Assembly (NCBI GenBank): GCA_963772805.1
Contig: CAVYYU010000005.1
Coordinates: 62,001-126,000, forward strand
DNA from: Legionella_A sp963772805
GTDB taxonomy: Bacteria; Pseudomonadota; Gammaproteobacteria; Legionellales; Legionellaceae
DNA length: 64,000 nucleotides
Direction of reading: 5' to 3'
The notes beneath the pieces were generated by a model. That model was not told where the DNA came from. It was given only the letters and a program-made list of their open reading frames with translations, and made no database searches. Positions 26,237 through 35,966 of this stretch are shown piece after piece. How positions within the stretch are numbered: the stretch's first letter is position 1; the number at the start of each line of letters is the position of its first letter. The position numbers were made by a program, and so were the translations under genes.

Positions 26237-27622
26237 TCAATCGATTAAATTATCAATATCATGCGCCAGCAAGCGTCGGTTAGCGCGGAAATAAGTTAAT
26301 GGCGAGTGCTCTAATAAATCAGACAGTTTTTCCATGTAGATACATGCAAAACGATCCACCTGGTAGGCAAAATAACTTTCTTCGGCTCCGGCGCGGAAAA
26401 TACGATCCCATTTAGGGTTAAAGAAGGTCCGTTGTTCGGTTAATAGTTTCGATATTTTTTTGTCAATCTCGCCCAACTCGGTTTGCAAATCTTGAATTCT
26501 TGCATTGTACTTGTCAGTTTTTTCTTCAATACTTTGTGTATGCAGCCCAATATAGCTCTCATCTAATGCGCTTTTGAGCTTCATAGATGACACTATTTCC
26601 TTTTCGATAGGGTAGGCTTGTTGCTGGGCGGCGATTTCTTCCCCAAGTTCCTCAACGACCAGTGCTGTGCGCCAGTTACAATCTTTTTTCAACCGTAGGA
26701 TATCGCCATAAATATGGTCGCCAATATACAATATTTCATCGCCTAAGAGAGCCAAATCATCGGTGAATTTTCTTGCATGCCCTCCTTGATAAACACCCGG
26801 TTGGATAGTGCCACTGGTATTTGTCATCGTGCCATCTTCGGGATTAATGGCAAGAAATTTGAAATTATCATAAAAAAACCGCGGTTTATTAGCCAGGGTG
26901 ATGACATATTCAAACAAATCTTTCCAATTTTCGCCTTCCTCCAGAAAAGGGTTAATGGCGAAGTCCAGCAAGAGTTTAGTGTAGTGGAAATCAGAGTTAG
27001 TCAGGATAAACAGTTTTTTTCCATGGCGCAGGCATCGTTTCAGGCCGTCAACTACCGCTTTCTCGCGAATGACATAATCCTCGAGATGTTCACGTATATG
27101 TTGTTTTAAACTGCCATCAGCATGTACTTTATCAACACCGCTCAAAACGTCTAAAGCCGTGACGCTATAGCTTGGCAGCTCGTTTGGGTGCTCATCTTTG
27201 TAATCTACGAGTTGGCTGTATAGCACACAAAATGCAATTGAGAATGAAGTATCAATCGCCATATAATTCGGATCACCCAAATCAACATAAATACTACGAT
27301 AAAATTGTGTTTGTTCGGAAAAATTAATTAGCTTGGTACCGTGGTAGCTCAGGCGAATGGCGCCATAGCGGCTAAGTTTTAAAATATTGCCATTTTTACT
27401 GTCTACGACAAGTCCACGGATAGCATCCTGGAAATTAAATTCAAATTTTCGGATCGCTGCAGGATAGTTTTTGTATTTGATTAGACTTTCAACCACCATT
27501 TTGTAAACGAGGGCTTCAAAGTTTTTTGTCTTATAGCGAATCAAAGTGTGATCCATATCCAAACCAATATATTTGATTCGTTTCATATTCAAAATGCGAT
27601 TTACAAAAACTTTGTGTTTCAT
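26237..27622 (-). CDS. HAD-superfamily 5'-nucleotidase (cytosolic purine nucleotidase-like)
   Basis: A 461-residue protein of the HAD-IG 5'-nucleotidase family (related to cytosolic IMP/GMP 5'-nucleotidase cN-II). Motif I is IGLDMDHTLIRY near residue 19, with the nucleophile and acid Asp pair. Motif II is KLFILTNSDFHYTK near residue 208. The metal-binding Asp motif is ILYIGDHIYGD near residue 298. A coiled-coil stretch lies near residues 365-400. It should dephosphorylate nucleoside monophosphates. The ATG overlaps the acs stop (ATGA), so the two are translationally coupled, a pairing I cannot explain functionally. Confidence 0.9.
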   Translation of the reverse strand: MKHKVFVNRILNMKRIKYIGLDMDHTLIRYKTKNFEALVYKMVVESLIKYKNYPAAIRKFEFNFQDAIRGLVVDSKNGNILKLSRYGAIRLSYHGTKLINFSEQTQFYRSIYVDLGDPNYMAIDTSFSIAFCVLYSQLVDYKDEHPNELPSYSVTALDVLSGVDKVHADGSLKQHIREHLEDYVIREKAVVDGLKRCLRHGKKLFILTNSDFHYTKLLLDFAINPFLEEGENWKDLFEYVITLANKPRFFYDNFKFLAINPEDGTMTNTSGTIQPGVYQGGHARKFTDDLALLGDEILYIGDHIYGDILRLKKDCNWRTALVVEELGEEIAAQQQAYPIEKEIVSSMKLKSALDESYIGLHTQSIEEKTDKYNARIQDLQTELGEIDKKISKLLTEQRTFFNPKWDRIFRAGAEESYFAYQVDRFACIYMEKLSDLLEHSPLTYFRANRRLLAHDIDNLID

Positions 27623-29556
27623 AGGTTCTCCCAGCCGGCAATCAACTCGTCCACCACGCCGGAATCAGCTAAGGTCGAGATGTCACCAATGTCTTCAAGC
27701 TCATTGCTTGCAATCTTGCGCAAGATGCGCCGCATAATTTTTCCAGAACGTGTTTTAGGCAGCATATTAGCCCACTGGATCACGTCTGGTTGTGCAATTG
27801 CGCCAATCTCTTGGCGCACATGTTGAATCAATATTTTTTTTAAGTCGTCGGTCTTTGCAACGCCTGGTTTAGTGGTCACAAACGCATAAATTCCCTCACC
27901 TTTGATTTCGTGGGGAATAGCTACAACCGCCGCTTCTGATATGCCTGGATGAGTGAGAAATGCGCTCTCAACTTCAGCCGTGCTGATTCGATGTCCCGAC
28001 ACTTTGATGACATCATCAGTACGTCCCGTGATCCACAGGTAGTCTGCATCGTTACGATAAGCACCATCGCCAGTTAAATAACGGCCTGGGAAATCTTTAA
28101 AATAACCATTAATAAACCGTTGGTGATTACCATATACGGTGTGCATCATGCCAGGCCATGGTTGCTTGATGACAAGTTTCCCGTGACGGTTGTTCGAAAC
28201 TTTTTCGTGCTTATCATTTACAATTTCAGGAACAATCCCAAAGAAGGGCCAAGCAACTGATCCAGGTGTCATCGCTGTTGCTCCCGGGAGTGACGTGAGC
28301 ATGATGCCGCCTGTTTCAGTCTGCCACCAGGTATCAACAACCGGACAGCGGTCTTCACCAACAACCTGGTAATACCATTCCCACACTTCTGGGTTAATTG
28401 GTTCACCAACACTGCCTAATAATTTTAGGCTTTTACGACTGCTTTGCTTAACCCAATCGTCTCCTTCGTGACGCAAGGCACGAATAGCGGTCGGTGCAGT
28501 ATAAAAAATATTAACCTGGTGTTTGTCAATGATTTCCCAGTAACGGGAAAAAGTCGGGTAATGCGGTACGCCTTCAAACAGCAGGGTAGTCGCGCCGTTA
28601 GCCAATGGGCCATAGACAAGGTAGGAGTGCCCGGTAATCCAGCCAATATCGGCAGTACACCAATGAACGTCTGGCCTATGATAATCAAAGACATAGTGAT
28701 GGGTCATCGCTACATACACCAGATAACCGCCGGTATTGTGTAATATACCTTTTGGAGTACCTGTTGAACCTGAGGTATAGAGAATAAATAAGGGATCATT
28801 GGAATCCATCGGTTCAACCGGGCACTCAGTCTCTACTTCCGCCATGGCATGGTGATACCAGATATCGTGTTTGCTATTCCAACCAATTGGATTACCTGTG
28901 CGCTGCACGACAATGACCCCTTTTACGCTGGGGCAATTTTCTAATGCTAAATCACAGTTTTTCTTCAGTGGAATGGTTTTGTCGCCGCGTACGCCTTCAT
29001 CTGCCGTGATTACTAAACAGCAATCAGCATCTATAATACGACTTTGCAGCGATGACGGTGAAAAGCCTGCAAATACCACGGAGTGAATGGCGCCGATACG
29101 AGCGCATGCTAGCATGGCAATTATGGCTTCCGGGATCATGGGTAAATAAATACAGACGCGATCCCCTTTTTTGATCCCTCGCTGCTTTAATACGTTTGCA
29201 AATTTGCAAATCTGCTCATGCAGTTGAGCATAGGTGATTAATTGCATCTCATTTGGGTCGTTGCCTTCCCAAATGATTGCAACTTGATCTTTATGGTGTT
29301 CCAGGTGGCGATCAACGCAGTTATAACACGCGTTTAACTGGCCGCCGACGTACCAGTTTATGTCCATGGTTTCAAAATTACCCTGGGTTACTTTTTCCCA
29401 GGGCGTGGACCACGTAATAAATTTCTCAGCCTGTTCGGCCCAAAATTGCCCAGGATTCTCAATGGAGTGTTTATACATCGCATGATATTTTTCTTCATTG
29501 ATATGAGCATTTTTTGCAAATTCGGCGGGAACCGGGTAGCTTTTCTTCTCACTCAT
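27619..29556 (-). CDS. acs: Acetyl-CoA synthetase
   Basis: A 645-residue AMP-forming acetate-CoA ligase, normal length for the family. Seen: the P-loop-like YTSGSTGTPKGILHN near residue 260, WWQTETGGIM (motif A5) near residue 415, YLTGDGAYRNDADYLWITGR (hinge) near 505, and TRSGKIMRRILRKIA near the C-terminus, whose Lys is the usual acetylation site. It activates acetate for the TCA and glyoxylate cycles and lipid synthesis. AGGTGA precedes the ATG. It is the first gene of a two-gene unit with the nucleotidase and diverges from the MFS-deoB operon. Confidence 0.96.
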   Translation of the reverse strand: MSEKKSYPVPAEFAKNAHINEEKYHAMYKHSIENPGQFWAEQAEKFITWSTPWEKVTQGNFETMDINWYVGGQLNACYNCVDRHLEHHKDQVAIIWEGNDPNEMQLITYAQLHEQICKFANVLKQRGIKKGDRVCIYLPMIPEAIIAMLACARIGAIHSVVFAGFSPSSLQSRIIDADCCLVITADEGVRGDKTIPLKKNCDLALENCPSVKGVIVVQRTGNPIGWNSKHDIWYHHAMAEVETECPVEPMDSNDPLFILYTSGSTGTPKGILHNTGGYLVYVAMTHHYVFDYHRPDVHWCTADIGWITGHSYLVYGPLANGATTLLFEGVPHYPTFSRYWEIIDKHQVNIFYTAPTAIRALRHEGDDWVKQSSRKSLKLLGSVGEPINPEVWEWYYQVVGEDRCPVVDTWWQTETGGIMLTSLPGATAMTPGSVAWPFFGIVPEIVNDKHEKVSNNRHGKLVIKQPWPGMMHTVYGNHQRFINGYFKDFPGRYLTGDGAYRNDADYLWITGRTDDVIKVSGHRISTAEVESAFLTHPGISEAAVVAIPHEIKGEGIYAFVTTKPGVAKTDDLKKILIQHVRQEIGAIAQPDVIQWANMLPKTRSGKIMRRILRKIASNELEDIGDISTLADSGVVDELIAGWENL

Positions 29557-29861
29557 GTCTCACCTGTCTACTCCCTGTTAGTGCTTGGTGTCGAACCTTG
29601 GTGCCCCAAATTATAGACTATAACAAAAATGCGGATGATTTTTATATATTATGTCTATGACAGGATACATGCATCAAAAAATTAAGTTAACTTTTATTGC
29701 GGGTCGAAATTTGTAGTGAATGGCTGAAAATTAAGTTTGATATACAATCTCTGTGAGCTTTTAATGAATTCTTAATAAAACAGTGTTCAATAAAGATACC
29801 ATTATGTTGCGGTTATTGTTATAATATGCGACACATTTTACAACCCTGGCTGGTCGTGATA

Positions 29862-31127
29862 ATGACTGATTCTTTAGTAATAGATTCAAGAGTCGCTTTG
29901 CCCCGTGGTAATTGGGCGGCATGGTTAGTATGTCTTTCTGCTGGTTTGTTTTTCTTCTACGAGTTTTTTCAGCTCAATCTTTTTGATGTAATCAATGAAC
30001 CACTGCGCGCAGAGTTTGACATTGATGCTGCACAAATCAGCTGGATGTCGAGTATGTACCTTTGGGCCGATCTCATTTTTCTTCTCCCCGCAGGTGTGAT
30101 TCTCGATCGTTTTTCTACGCGCAAGGTGATACTCACCGCGATGTTTGTCTGTGTAATTAGTACGGTTGGTTTTGCATTGACCAGCTCATTTGTGGTCGCA
30201 TCATTGTTTCATTTTCTCTCGGGCATTGGTAATGCATTTTGCTTTTTATCTTGCGTGGTATTGGTTTCTCGCTGGTTTCCACCGCAACGCCAAGCACTGG
30301 TCATTGGATCGCTGGTGACTATGGCATTTATTGGTGGCATGATGGCGCATACACCATTGGCTTATTTGAATGAGACTTATGGCTGGCGTCAGTCGCTGCT
30401 GATTGACGGCGGAGTGGGTGTTATACTCTTCCTGTGGATTTTTCTCATTGTCAAAGATCAGCCTGATGAATATCAAGCTCACACCAGCAAACGCGGTGCT
30501 GTTCCTAATTTTATCCTCGCACTCACCAATCGCCAAAATTGGCTTGCCGGTCTTTATACGTGCTGTCTAAATTTACCTATCATGGTGCTTTGTGCTCTAT
30601 GGGGTGACAGCTATTTAGAAGTTGTGCATCAATTGCCTAAGATGGCCGCCAGTAACGTGGTGAGTTTGATTTTTATGGGTAGCATTATTGGTTGCCCATT
30701 GGTAGGATGGCTTTCTGACAGCCTGGGGCATCGTAAACCTCTGATGATTGCTGGTGCCGTCGCAACCTTGGTCACCGTTGTTCCTTTATTCATGGGTATG
30801 GCTTTATCCGAAACGGCATTAAGCCTATTGTTCTTCGCATTAGGCGTATTTACCAGCACACAGGTTATTGCTTATCCGTTGATTGCGGAAAGCAATACAC
30901 CAGGCAATACAGGGGCGGCAACAGGCATTGCATCGCTACTTATTATGGGTGGGGCAGGTGTTGGGCAGGTACTGTTTGGCATGTTAATGCAACATCATGC
31001 TGATATGATCACGCAGTATACCGTCGCTGATTTTCAATTTGCTATGTGGATGTTTCCTATTGCAACTGTGGTAGCGCTGCTGGCAATTTTGTTAACTCGG
31101 GAAACGAACTGCAAAAATTTATATTGA
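29862..31127 (+). CDS. MFS transporter (first of tandem pair)
   Basis: About 421 residues with 12 predicted helices. MFS signatures: GVILDRFSTRKVILTAMFV after helix 2 and GWLSDSLGHRKPLMIAGAV between helices 8 and 9. It resembles carriers of the Legionella Pht-like group (FFFYEFFQLNLF in helix 1); substrate unknown. An ATG at 29826 is directly preceded by TATAAT (29820-29825); if that is the promoter -10 box, transcription starts downstream and ATG 29862 must be used, which is why I chose it. It is followed after 9 bp by a second MFS gene, then deoB and zur, suggesting nucleoside or pentose import. Confidence 0.88.
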   Translation: MTDSLVIDSRVALPRGNWAAWLVCLSAGLFFFYEFFQLNLFDVINEPLRAEFDIDAAQISWMSSMYLWADLIFLLPAGVILDRFSTRKVILTAMFVCVISTVGFALTSSFVVASLFHFLSGIGNAFCFLSCVVLVSRWFPPQRQALVIGSLVTMAFIGGMMAHTPLAYLNETYGWRQSLLIDGGVGVILFLWIFLIVKDQPDEYQAHTSKRGAVPNFILALTNRQNWLAGLYTCCLNLPIMVLCALWGDSYLEVVHQLPKMAASNVVSLIFMGSIIGCPLVGWLSDSLGHRKPLMIAGAVATLVTVVPLFMGMALSETALSLLFFALGVFTSTQVIAYPLIAESNTPGNTGAATGIASLLIMGGAGVGQVLFGMLMQHHADMITQYTVADFQFAMWMFPIATVVALLAILLTRETNCKNLY

Positions 31128-31136
31128 GGAGCTCCT

Positions 31137-32420
31137 ATGCTGCAGGTGGTTGATAATTGTAAGCGGTTCGAGCTGGTAAAAGCATCTATGATGCCTTGGG
31201 TGGTTTGTTTTGCGGCGTCCCTGTTTTTCTTTTATGAATTTATTCAGGGAAATATGTTTGCATCGATGGCCGATAACATCATGCAGGATTTCCACATCCA
31301 GGCTGACAAAATGACTTATTTGTCGAGCATCTATTATGTCTCCAACGTGATTTTTCTTATTATTGCGGGCATGATGCTTGATCGTTTTTCAACAAAGAAA
31401 ACGATTATCGTGGCGATGATGATGTGTGTATTAAGCACCTTCACCTTGGCGTATGCACAGTCTTATTATCTGGCACTGTTTTGCCGTTTTATCACCGGCA
31501 TCGGCAGTGCATTTTGTTTTTTAGGGCCTATTCGCATCGCTTCACGCTGGTTTCCACCGCAACGCATGGCGCTCGTCACCGGCGCTATCGTTACCATGGC
31601 GATGACCGGCGGCATGCTGGCCCAATATCCCTTAACTAAACTGGTTATCCTGGTTGGATGGCGTGATTCGCTATTGATGGTAGGTTGGCTGGGTATGGCC
31701 ATGCTGTTGGTGATGATGTATTGGATTCAGGATAAACCACAGGATACAGAAGAGCCTGTCAGAAAAAAAATGAATATGCTGACTACGGTGAAACTGGCGT
31801 ACTTGAATTCACAAACCCTGCGAGCTGCTCTATATACCAGCTTGATGAATATGGCTGTTGCCGTGTTTGGCGCGATGATGGGGTCGCTTTATTTAATGCA
31901 ACGCTTAGGCGTGAGCAAGGAAGAGGCCGCCATGGTTAACTCCATGCTGTTTCTTGGCGCCATTATCGGTGGTCCTTTCATTGGCTGGTGTTCTGACAAA
32001 CTGGCGTTGCGAATCATGCCCATGAAGGTTGGCGCTATCGCCTCTTTAGTAACCATTTTGGCGATCTTGTATTTTCCAGTGTCTTTGGGCCTGATGGCCG
32101 TATTATTTTTCCTCTTGGGATTTTTTACCGCAGCACAAGTCATTAGTTATGCCTTGGTCGCTGAAAGCAGCTCGCCTAAAATGACGGCTACCGCTCTGAG
32201 TATCGTGTCACTAGTGACCCAGGGTGGCTATATCGTTTATCAAAATTTATTCAGTGCTATTTTGCAGTGGCATGGTGGAGTGCAGGTAGTAAATGGAGTT
32301 CCAGTCTATTCATTCGCTGATTATCAGGCTGCGGCGTTGATTATTCCGCTGGGTTTGGCATTGGCACTCTATAATATATACAGTCTTAAAGAAACTCATT
32401 GTCATCAAACACAGGGATAA
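31137..32420 (+). CDS. MFS transporter (second of tandem pair)
   Basis: A 427-residue 12-helix carrier, similar to the preceding gene throughout (FFFYEFIQGNMFASMADNIM in helix 1, GMMLDRFSTKKTIIVAMMM after helix 2, GWCSDKLALRIMPMKVGAI in the central loop), so the pair arose by duplication. GAGGAG lies 5 nt before the ATG. It ends 5 bp before deoB. The two could act on related substrates. The deoB link makes nucleosides or ribose esters a reasonable guess, without motif-level proof. Confidence 0.88.
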   Translation: MLQVVDNCKRFELVKASMMPWVVCFAASLFFFYEFIQGNMFASMADNIMQDFHIQADKMTYLSSIYYVSNVIFLIIAGMMLDRFSTKKTIIVAMMMCVLSTFTLAYAQSYYLALFCRFITGIGSAFCFLGPIRIASRWFPPQRMALVTGAIVTMAMTGGMLAQYPLTKLVILVGWRDSLLMVGWLGMAMLLVMMYWIQDKPQDTEEPVRKKMNMLTTVKLAYLNSQTLRAALYTSLMNMAVAVFGAMMGSLYLMQRLGVSKEEAAMVNSMLFLGAIIGGPFIGWCSDKLALRIMPMKVGAIASLVTILAILYFPVSLGLMAVLFFLLGFFTAAQVISYALVAESSSPKMTATALSIVSLVTQGGYIVYQNLFSAILQWHGGVQVVNGVPVYSFADYQAAALIIPLGLALALYNIYSLKETHCHQTQG

Positions 32421-32425
32421 AATGT

Positions 32426-33658
32426 ATGCCTGCAGCACGCGTTTGTATTTTATTAATGGATTCGTTGGGTATTGGCGAAAGCCTCGACGCCGTGAACTAT
32501 GGTGATGTCGGTGCGAATACATTTGCTCATATTTACCAGGCCAGTTTGGACGGACAAGCTGATAAAATCGGTGTGCGCCAAGGTCCTTTATCTATCCCTA
32601 ATTTGGCGCGCGTAGGTTTATATCACGCCACAGTTGCCAGTTCAGGTTTGAAATTAATTGATTTATCAACGCTTGCGGAACCCGTTGGTTATTATGGCTA
32701 TGCTGTTGAACAGAGTTTGGGTAAAGATACACCAAGCGGCCATTGGGAATTGGCAGGTGTGCCGGTGATGTTTGACTGGGGTTATTTCTCCGAGTCTGTT
32801 CCTTGTTTCCCTGCAGAGTTGATTGACGAGTTTATTGAGCTTGCGGCATTGCCGGGTGTATTGGGAGAAAAACACGCATCGGGTACGGTCATCATTGAAG
32901 AGCTGGGTGAAGAGCATCTACTTTCTGGCAAGCCGATTGTTTATACATCGGCTGACAGTGTGTTCCAAATTGCGGCTCACGAGCAATATTTTGGCCTGGA
33001 TCGTTTGTACGCAATCTGCGAGATAGCACGTAACCTCGTTGATAAATATAATATAGGGCGCGTGATTGCCAGACCCTTCACTGGCAGCCCGGGTGCTTTT
33101 AAACGCACTGGAAACCGCCGTGATTATGCAACGTTGCCTCCTGAGCCTACGCTGCTTGATTACCTTAAAGAGGATGGAAGAGAAGTGATCGCCATTGGCA
33201 AGGTTGCCGATATCTATGCTCATCAGGGTATGACACAAACCATCAAAGCTGACGGTAACATGGCTCTGTTTGATGCAACACTTGAGGCTATGAAAACAGC
33301 GCCTGATGGCAGCTTGGTGTTCACCAATTTTGTCGATTTTGATTCCTCATATGGGCACCGGCGTGACGTTGCCGGTTACGCGCATGCATTGGAAACGTTT
33401 GATGCGCGCTTGCCTGAACTGGAAGCGATGCTAAAACCCGGTGATATCGTGGTTATCGCGGCAGACCATGGGTGCGATCCTACGCGTTCCGGCTCTGATC
33501 ATACGCGTGAGCACATTCCGGTGCTGGGCTTTGGTCCGGGCATCAGCAGCCAGTTTATCGGGCGGCGTGAGACGTTTGCTGATATTGGCCAGACATTGGC
33601 AGAGCATCTCGCTATTCAACCCCTGTTACGCGGGGTCTCGTTTTTAAAGCAAAAATGA
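32426..33658 (+). CDS. deoB: Phosphopentomutase
   Basis: A 410-residue enzyme interconverting (deoxy)ribose 1-phosphate and 5-phosphate. Alkaline-phosphatase-superfamily motifs: LLMDSLGIGESLDAVNYGD at the start with the metal-binding Asp, GKDTPSGHWE near residue 96 with the phosphorylated Thr, YTSADSVFQIAAHE near 173, and IAADHGCDPTRSGSDHTREH near 343 with the His/Asp metal ligands. It links nucleoside salvage to the pentose phosphate pathway. The start at 32426 has an AGGG site; an upstream TTG inside the MFS gene is rejected. The stop overlaps the next gene. Confidence 0.95.
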   Translation: MPAARVCILLMDSLGIGESLDAVNYGDVGANTFAHIYQASLDGQADKIGVRQGPLSIPNLARVGLYHATVASSGLKLIDLSTLAEPVGYYGYAVEQSLGKDTPSGHWELAGVPVMFDWGYFSESVPCFPAELIDEFIELAALPGVLGEKHASGTVIIEELGEEHLLSGKPIVYTSADSVFQIAAHEQYFGLDRLYAICEIARNLVDKYNIGRVIARPFTGSPGAFKRTGNRRDYATLPPEPTLLDYLKEDGREVIAIGKVADIYAHQGMTQTIKADGNMALFDATLEAMKTAPDGSLVFTNFVDFDSSYGHRRDVAGYAHALETFDARLPELEAMLKPGDIVVIAADHGCDPTRSGSDHTREHIPVLGFGPGISSQFIGRRETFADIGQTLAEHLAIQPLLRGVSFLKQK

Positions 33659-34086
33659 CCTATCCAAGCAATTTTGTAGACTACTGTATGACTCTGGGGT
33701 TAAAGCTTAGCTCCTTACGCAAAGAAATATTATATATTCTATGGTGCGCTAAAAAACCACTTAAAGCGTATGATATTTTGAATCATTTATTAAATACCAA
33801 GTCGAATTCAACGCCGCCTACGGTCTATAGAACGTTAGATTTTTTAGCAGGTCACGGTGTTGTACATAAAATCGAATCCATTCAATCTTATACTTTATGT
33901 TGTGAACCTGAAAAGCATCTTTTTTCTGAAGTGCTAATGGTGTGCAATGAGTGCCATCAAGTGATTGAGGTCCATGATGCGAATATGCAGGCCTTGGTCA
34001 ATCAACTGGCTGAGCGTAATCATTTCATATTAGGACAAGACACCATTGAACTAAAAGGTATTTGTCAGCAGTGCGAGCTTCATTAG
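33655..34086 (+). CDS. zur: Fur-family regulator, Zur-like
   Basis: A 143-residue Fur-superfamily repressor. The N-terminal winged helix includes TPPTVYRTLDFLAGHGVVH near residue 52. The C-terminal domain carries the structural zinc cysteines in VCNECHQVIEV and GICQQCELH. The sequence fits the zinc-uptake regulator branch (Zur) better than Fur, since it lacks the HHDH-rich Fur motif. It overlaps deoB by 4 bp (ATGA), so zinc control and nucleoside use share a transcript, which is odd and may be historical. Confidence 0.88.
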   Translation: MTYPSNFVDYCMTLGLKLSSLRKEILYILWCAKKPLKAYDILNHLLNTKSNSTPPTVYRTLDFLAGHGVVHKIESIQSYTLCCEPEKHLFSEVLMVCNECHQVIEVHDANMQALVNQLAERNHFILGQDTIELKGICQQCELH

Positions 34087-34203
34087 TAGTGTTGGGTTTT
34101 CAGCGGAGGCGCCTAGCGATTACACTTAAACATAACCTAACTTATAAGCACTCCATTACCGATTTTGGTCATGAGGCATGGATTATTGATGGAACAAGGT
34201 TTT

Positions 34204-35274
34204 ATGAATTTATTAAAAGTAATTTGTATCGTTAGTTTTTATTTTATACCAACAGTTTGTTGCTCAATACCTAATGCTATATGTGTTAATTCAACAGCAA
34301 ACATATAAGATGTTTGGTACTGTTCGTTGGGCCGATTTTTTGAATACTTCTTTTATTATGGCATTTGATGATGAGAACTTTTCAAATTACATTATAAAAA
34401 GCGCTAAAAATGAATCTCAGCTACTTGAGCAGATAAACAAAATGACGGAGAGTCAATGAGGGATAATATTAGGGTTGTTTACTAGTTAATAACCGGTAAA
34501 ATATTGAAGAAAAATAAGGTTGTTGCGTTGTCGTCAAGTTGCTCAAATGAGCAGATTAAAAAATATTACCCTTATATTTATTCAATGACACCGCCGCAAC
34601 CGAGTTACTCAAAAGCCGTGGCAAATTTCCTTAATACAAATCATAAAGTTAATAAGATTTATGCTTTTTATTAACCTGCTGATATTTACAGTAGGGATGG
34701 TTTCAAACACTTTTATAATAACTCGGAAAAAAAAGTCATTCCAGTTAAAGTGAAAACTGATGGTAGTTTTGATTTAGCCATTTTTGAAGATACTGAGGCT
34801 GAAACAATATATTATGTTTTTTTTACATACCCTTTACCATCGGCTCAGATTATTTCAGCGTTGGTTAGCAATAAGTTGATCGACAAAAAAACAATCATCA
34901 TTGGAGCATCTTCATGGATGTATCAATTGTCGGTATTTTATTCAATTAAATCGATCCTAATAAAAGCGGCTACGCTGCTTGCACCGAACATAGTTGATAA
35001 AAACAGAGTGGCTCAGTCAAACTTTGCGCTACAATTTAAGAAAAAATTCCATAGAAATCCTGATGTTGTAGAAATATTAACTTATGATGCAACAAGGTTA
35101 TCTATACAATGTTATCGTTTTGCTCAATTGCGAAGTAAAAACTTCCGCTCTGATTTTTTAAAATGCTTAAACAATGGGCAACATGAGGGTATTTCTGGAA
35201 ATGCATTATTTCCTAAGGGCTCTCCATTTACTGAAAGAAAAATTTATATAGACGATATGATGAATAGGTTGTAG
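34204..35274 (+). pseudogene. Broken periplasmic solute-binding protein (branched-chain amino-acid type)
   Basis: A signal-peptide-like start, MNLLKVICIVSFYFIPTVCC, at 34204 is followed by several stops. Frames can be joined: GTVRWADFLNTSFIMAFDDE (34316 on), then ITGKILKKNKVVALSSSCS from about 34487, an in-frame TAA at 34672-34674 after NKIYAFY, and an intact last part from there to 35274 with YDATRLSIQCYRFAQ and GISGNALFPKGSPF, typical of the C-terminal half of type I periplasmic binding proteins. It ends 2 bp before the broken sensor kinase gene, so the pair once formed a ligand-sensing unit. Confidence 0.7.
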
Positions 35275-35586
35275 TTATGAGAATCAAAAAGCTCTTTTAT
35301 GAGACAGCAGTTTTATTGACTATTATAACGCTTTTTATAGTCATATTTAACTCCATTCAGGTACAGCGAAATGCTTCACTTTGGCTGCAAGAAATCCAAG
35401 AACAATATCTTAATGCCACCTTTGAAATTTATCAAAATCAACTCATTGGTGATATTTTTGTCGGAGATAATAATATTATTTCCTCGTTAATACAGGAAAT
35501 TAGGGGCTGTTGACATTTGATCTCCCCGTCGCCGACGTACCGCGGTTTATCCGCGGTTTATCCGCGGTATTCAGGAGACCCTCATG

Positions 35587-35880
35587 TCAAGTGCATATTT
35601 CTTCGTATAAATCGCGCCATGTTGGATTAAGCTCTTCGATTAAATTGAGTTTCCACTTCCTGCACCCATTTTTGAAGCGTGTTTCACGTCTGGCAGCTTC
35701 TAAATAAGTACTATGAATCTCATAATAGACCAGCATATGTACATTATATTGTGCTGTAAAGCTGCTGGGGATCACATTATTTTTATGTTCCCAGACTCGT
35801 CTGATAAGATCTGATGTTGCGCCAACATAAAGTGTGCCATTGCGTTTGCTGGCTAAAATATATGCGTACGATGATCTCAT
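35587..35880 (-). CDS. GIY-YIG endonuclease-like protein inside insertion sequence
   Basis: A 97-residue GIY-YIG protein. It has YAYILASKRNGTLYVGATSD (GIY-like and YVG core, residues 5-24), the catalytic-type Arg in LIRRVWEHKN, EAARRETRFKNG with the conserved Glu, and NPTWRDLYEEI at the end, a hallmark of the short proteobacterial GIY-YIG family. All key positions are present, so it may be active. It lies 29 bp from the inner edge of the left inverted repeat and 86 bp after the transposase stop on the same strand. It is therefore cargo of the element or a functional accessory. Confidence 0.88.
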   Translation of the reverse strand: MRSSYAYILASKRNGTLYVGATSDLIRRVWEHKNNVIPSSFTAQYNVHMLVYYEIHSTYLEAARRETRFKNGCRKWKLNLIEELNPTWRDLYEEICT

Positions 35881-35966
35881 ACCATTTCCTTAGGATGAGT
35901 AGACGCCTGCTCTTTAGATTTAGGGCGGGTGCATGTTGGACTAGATTGAAATTATATCAATAAATC

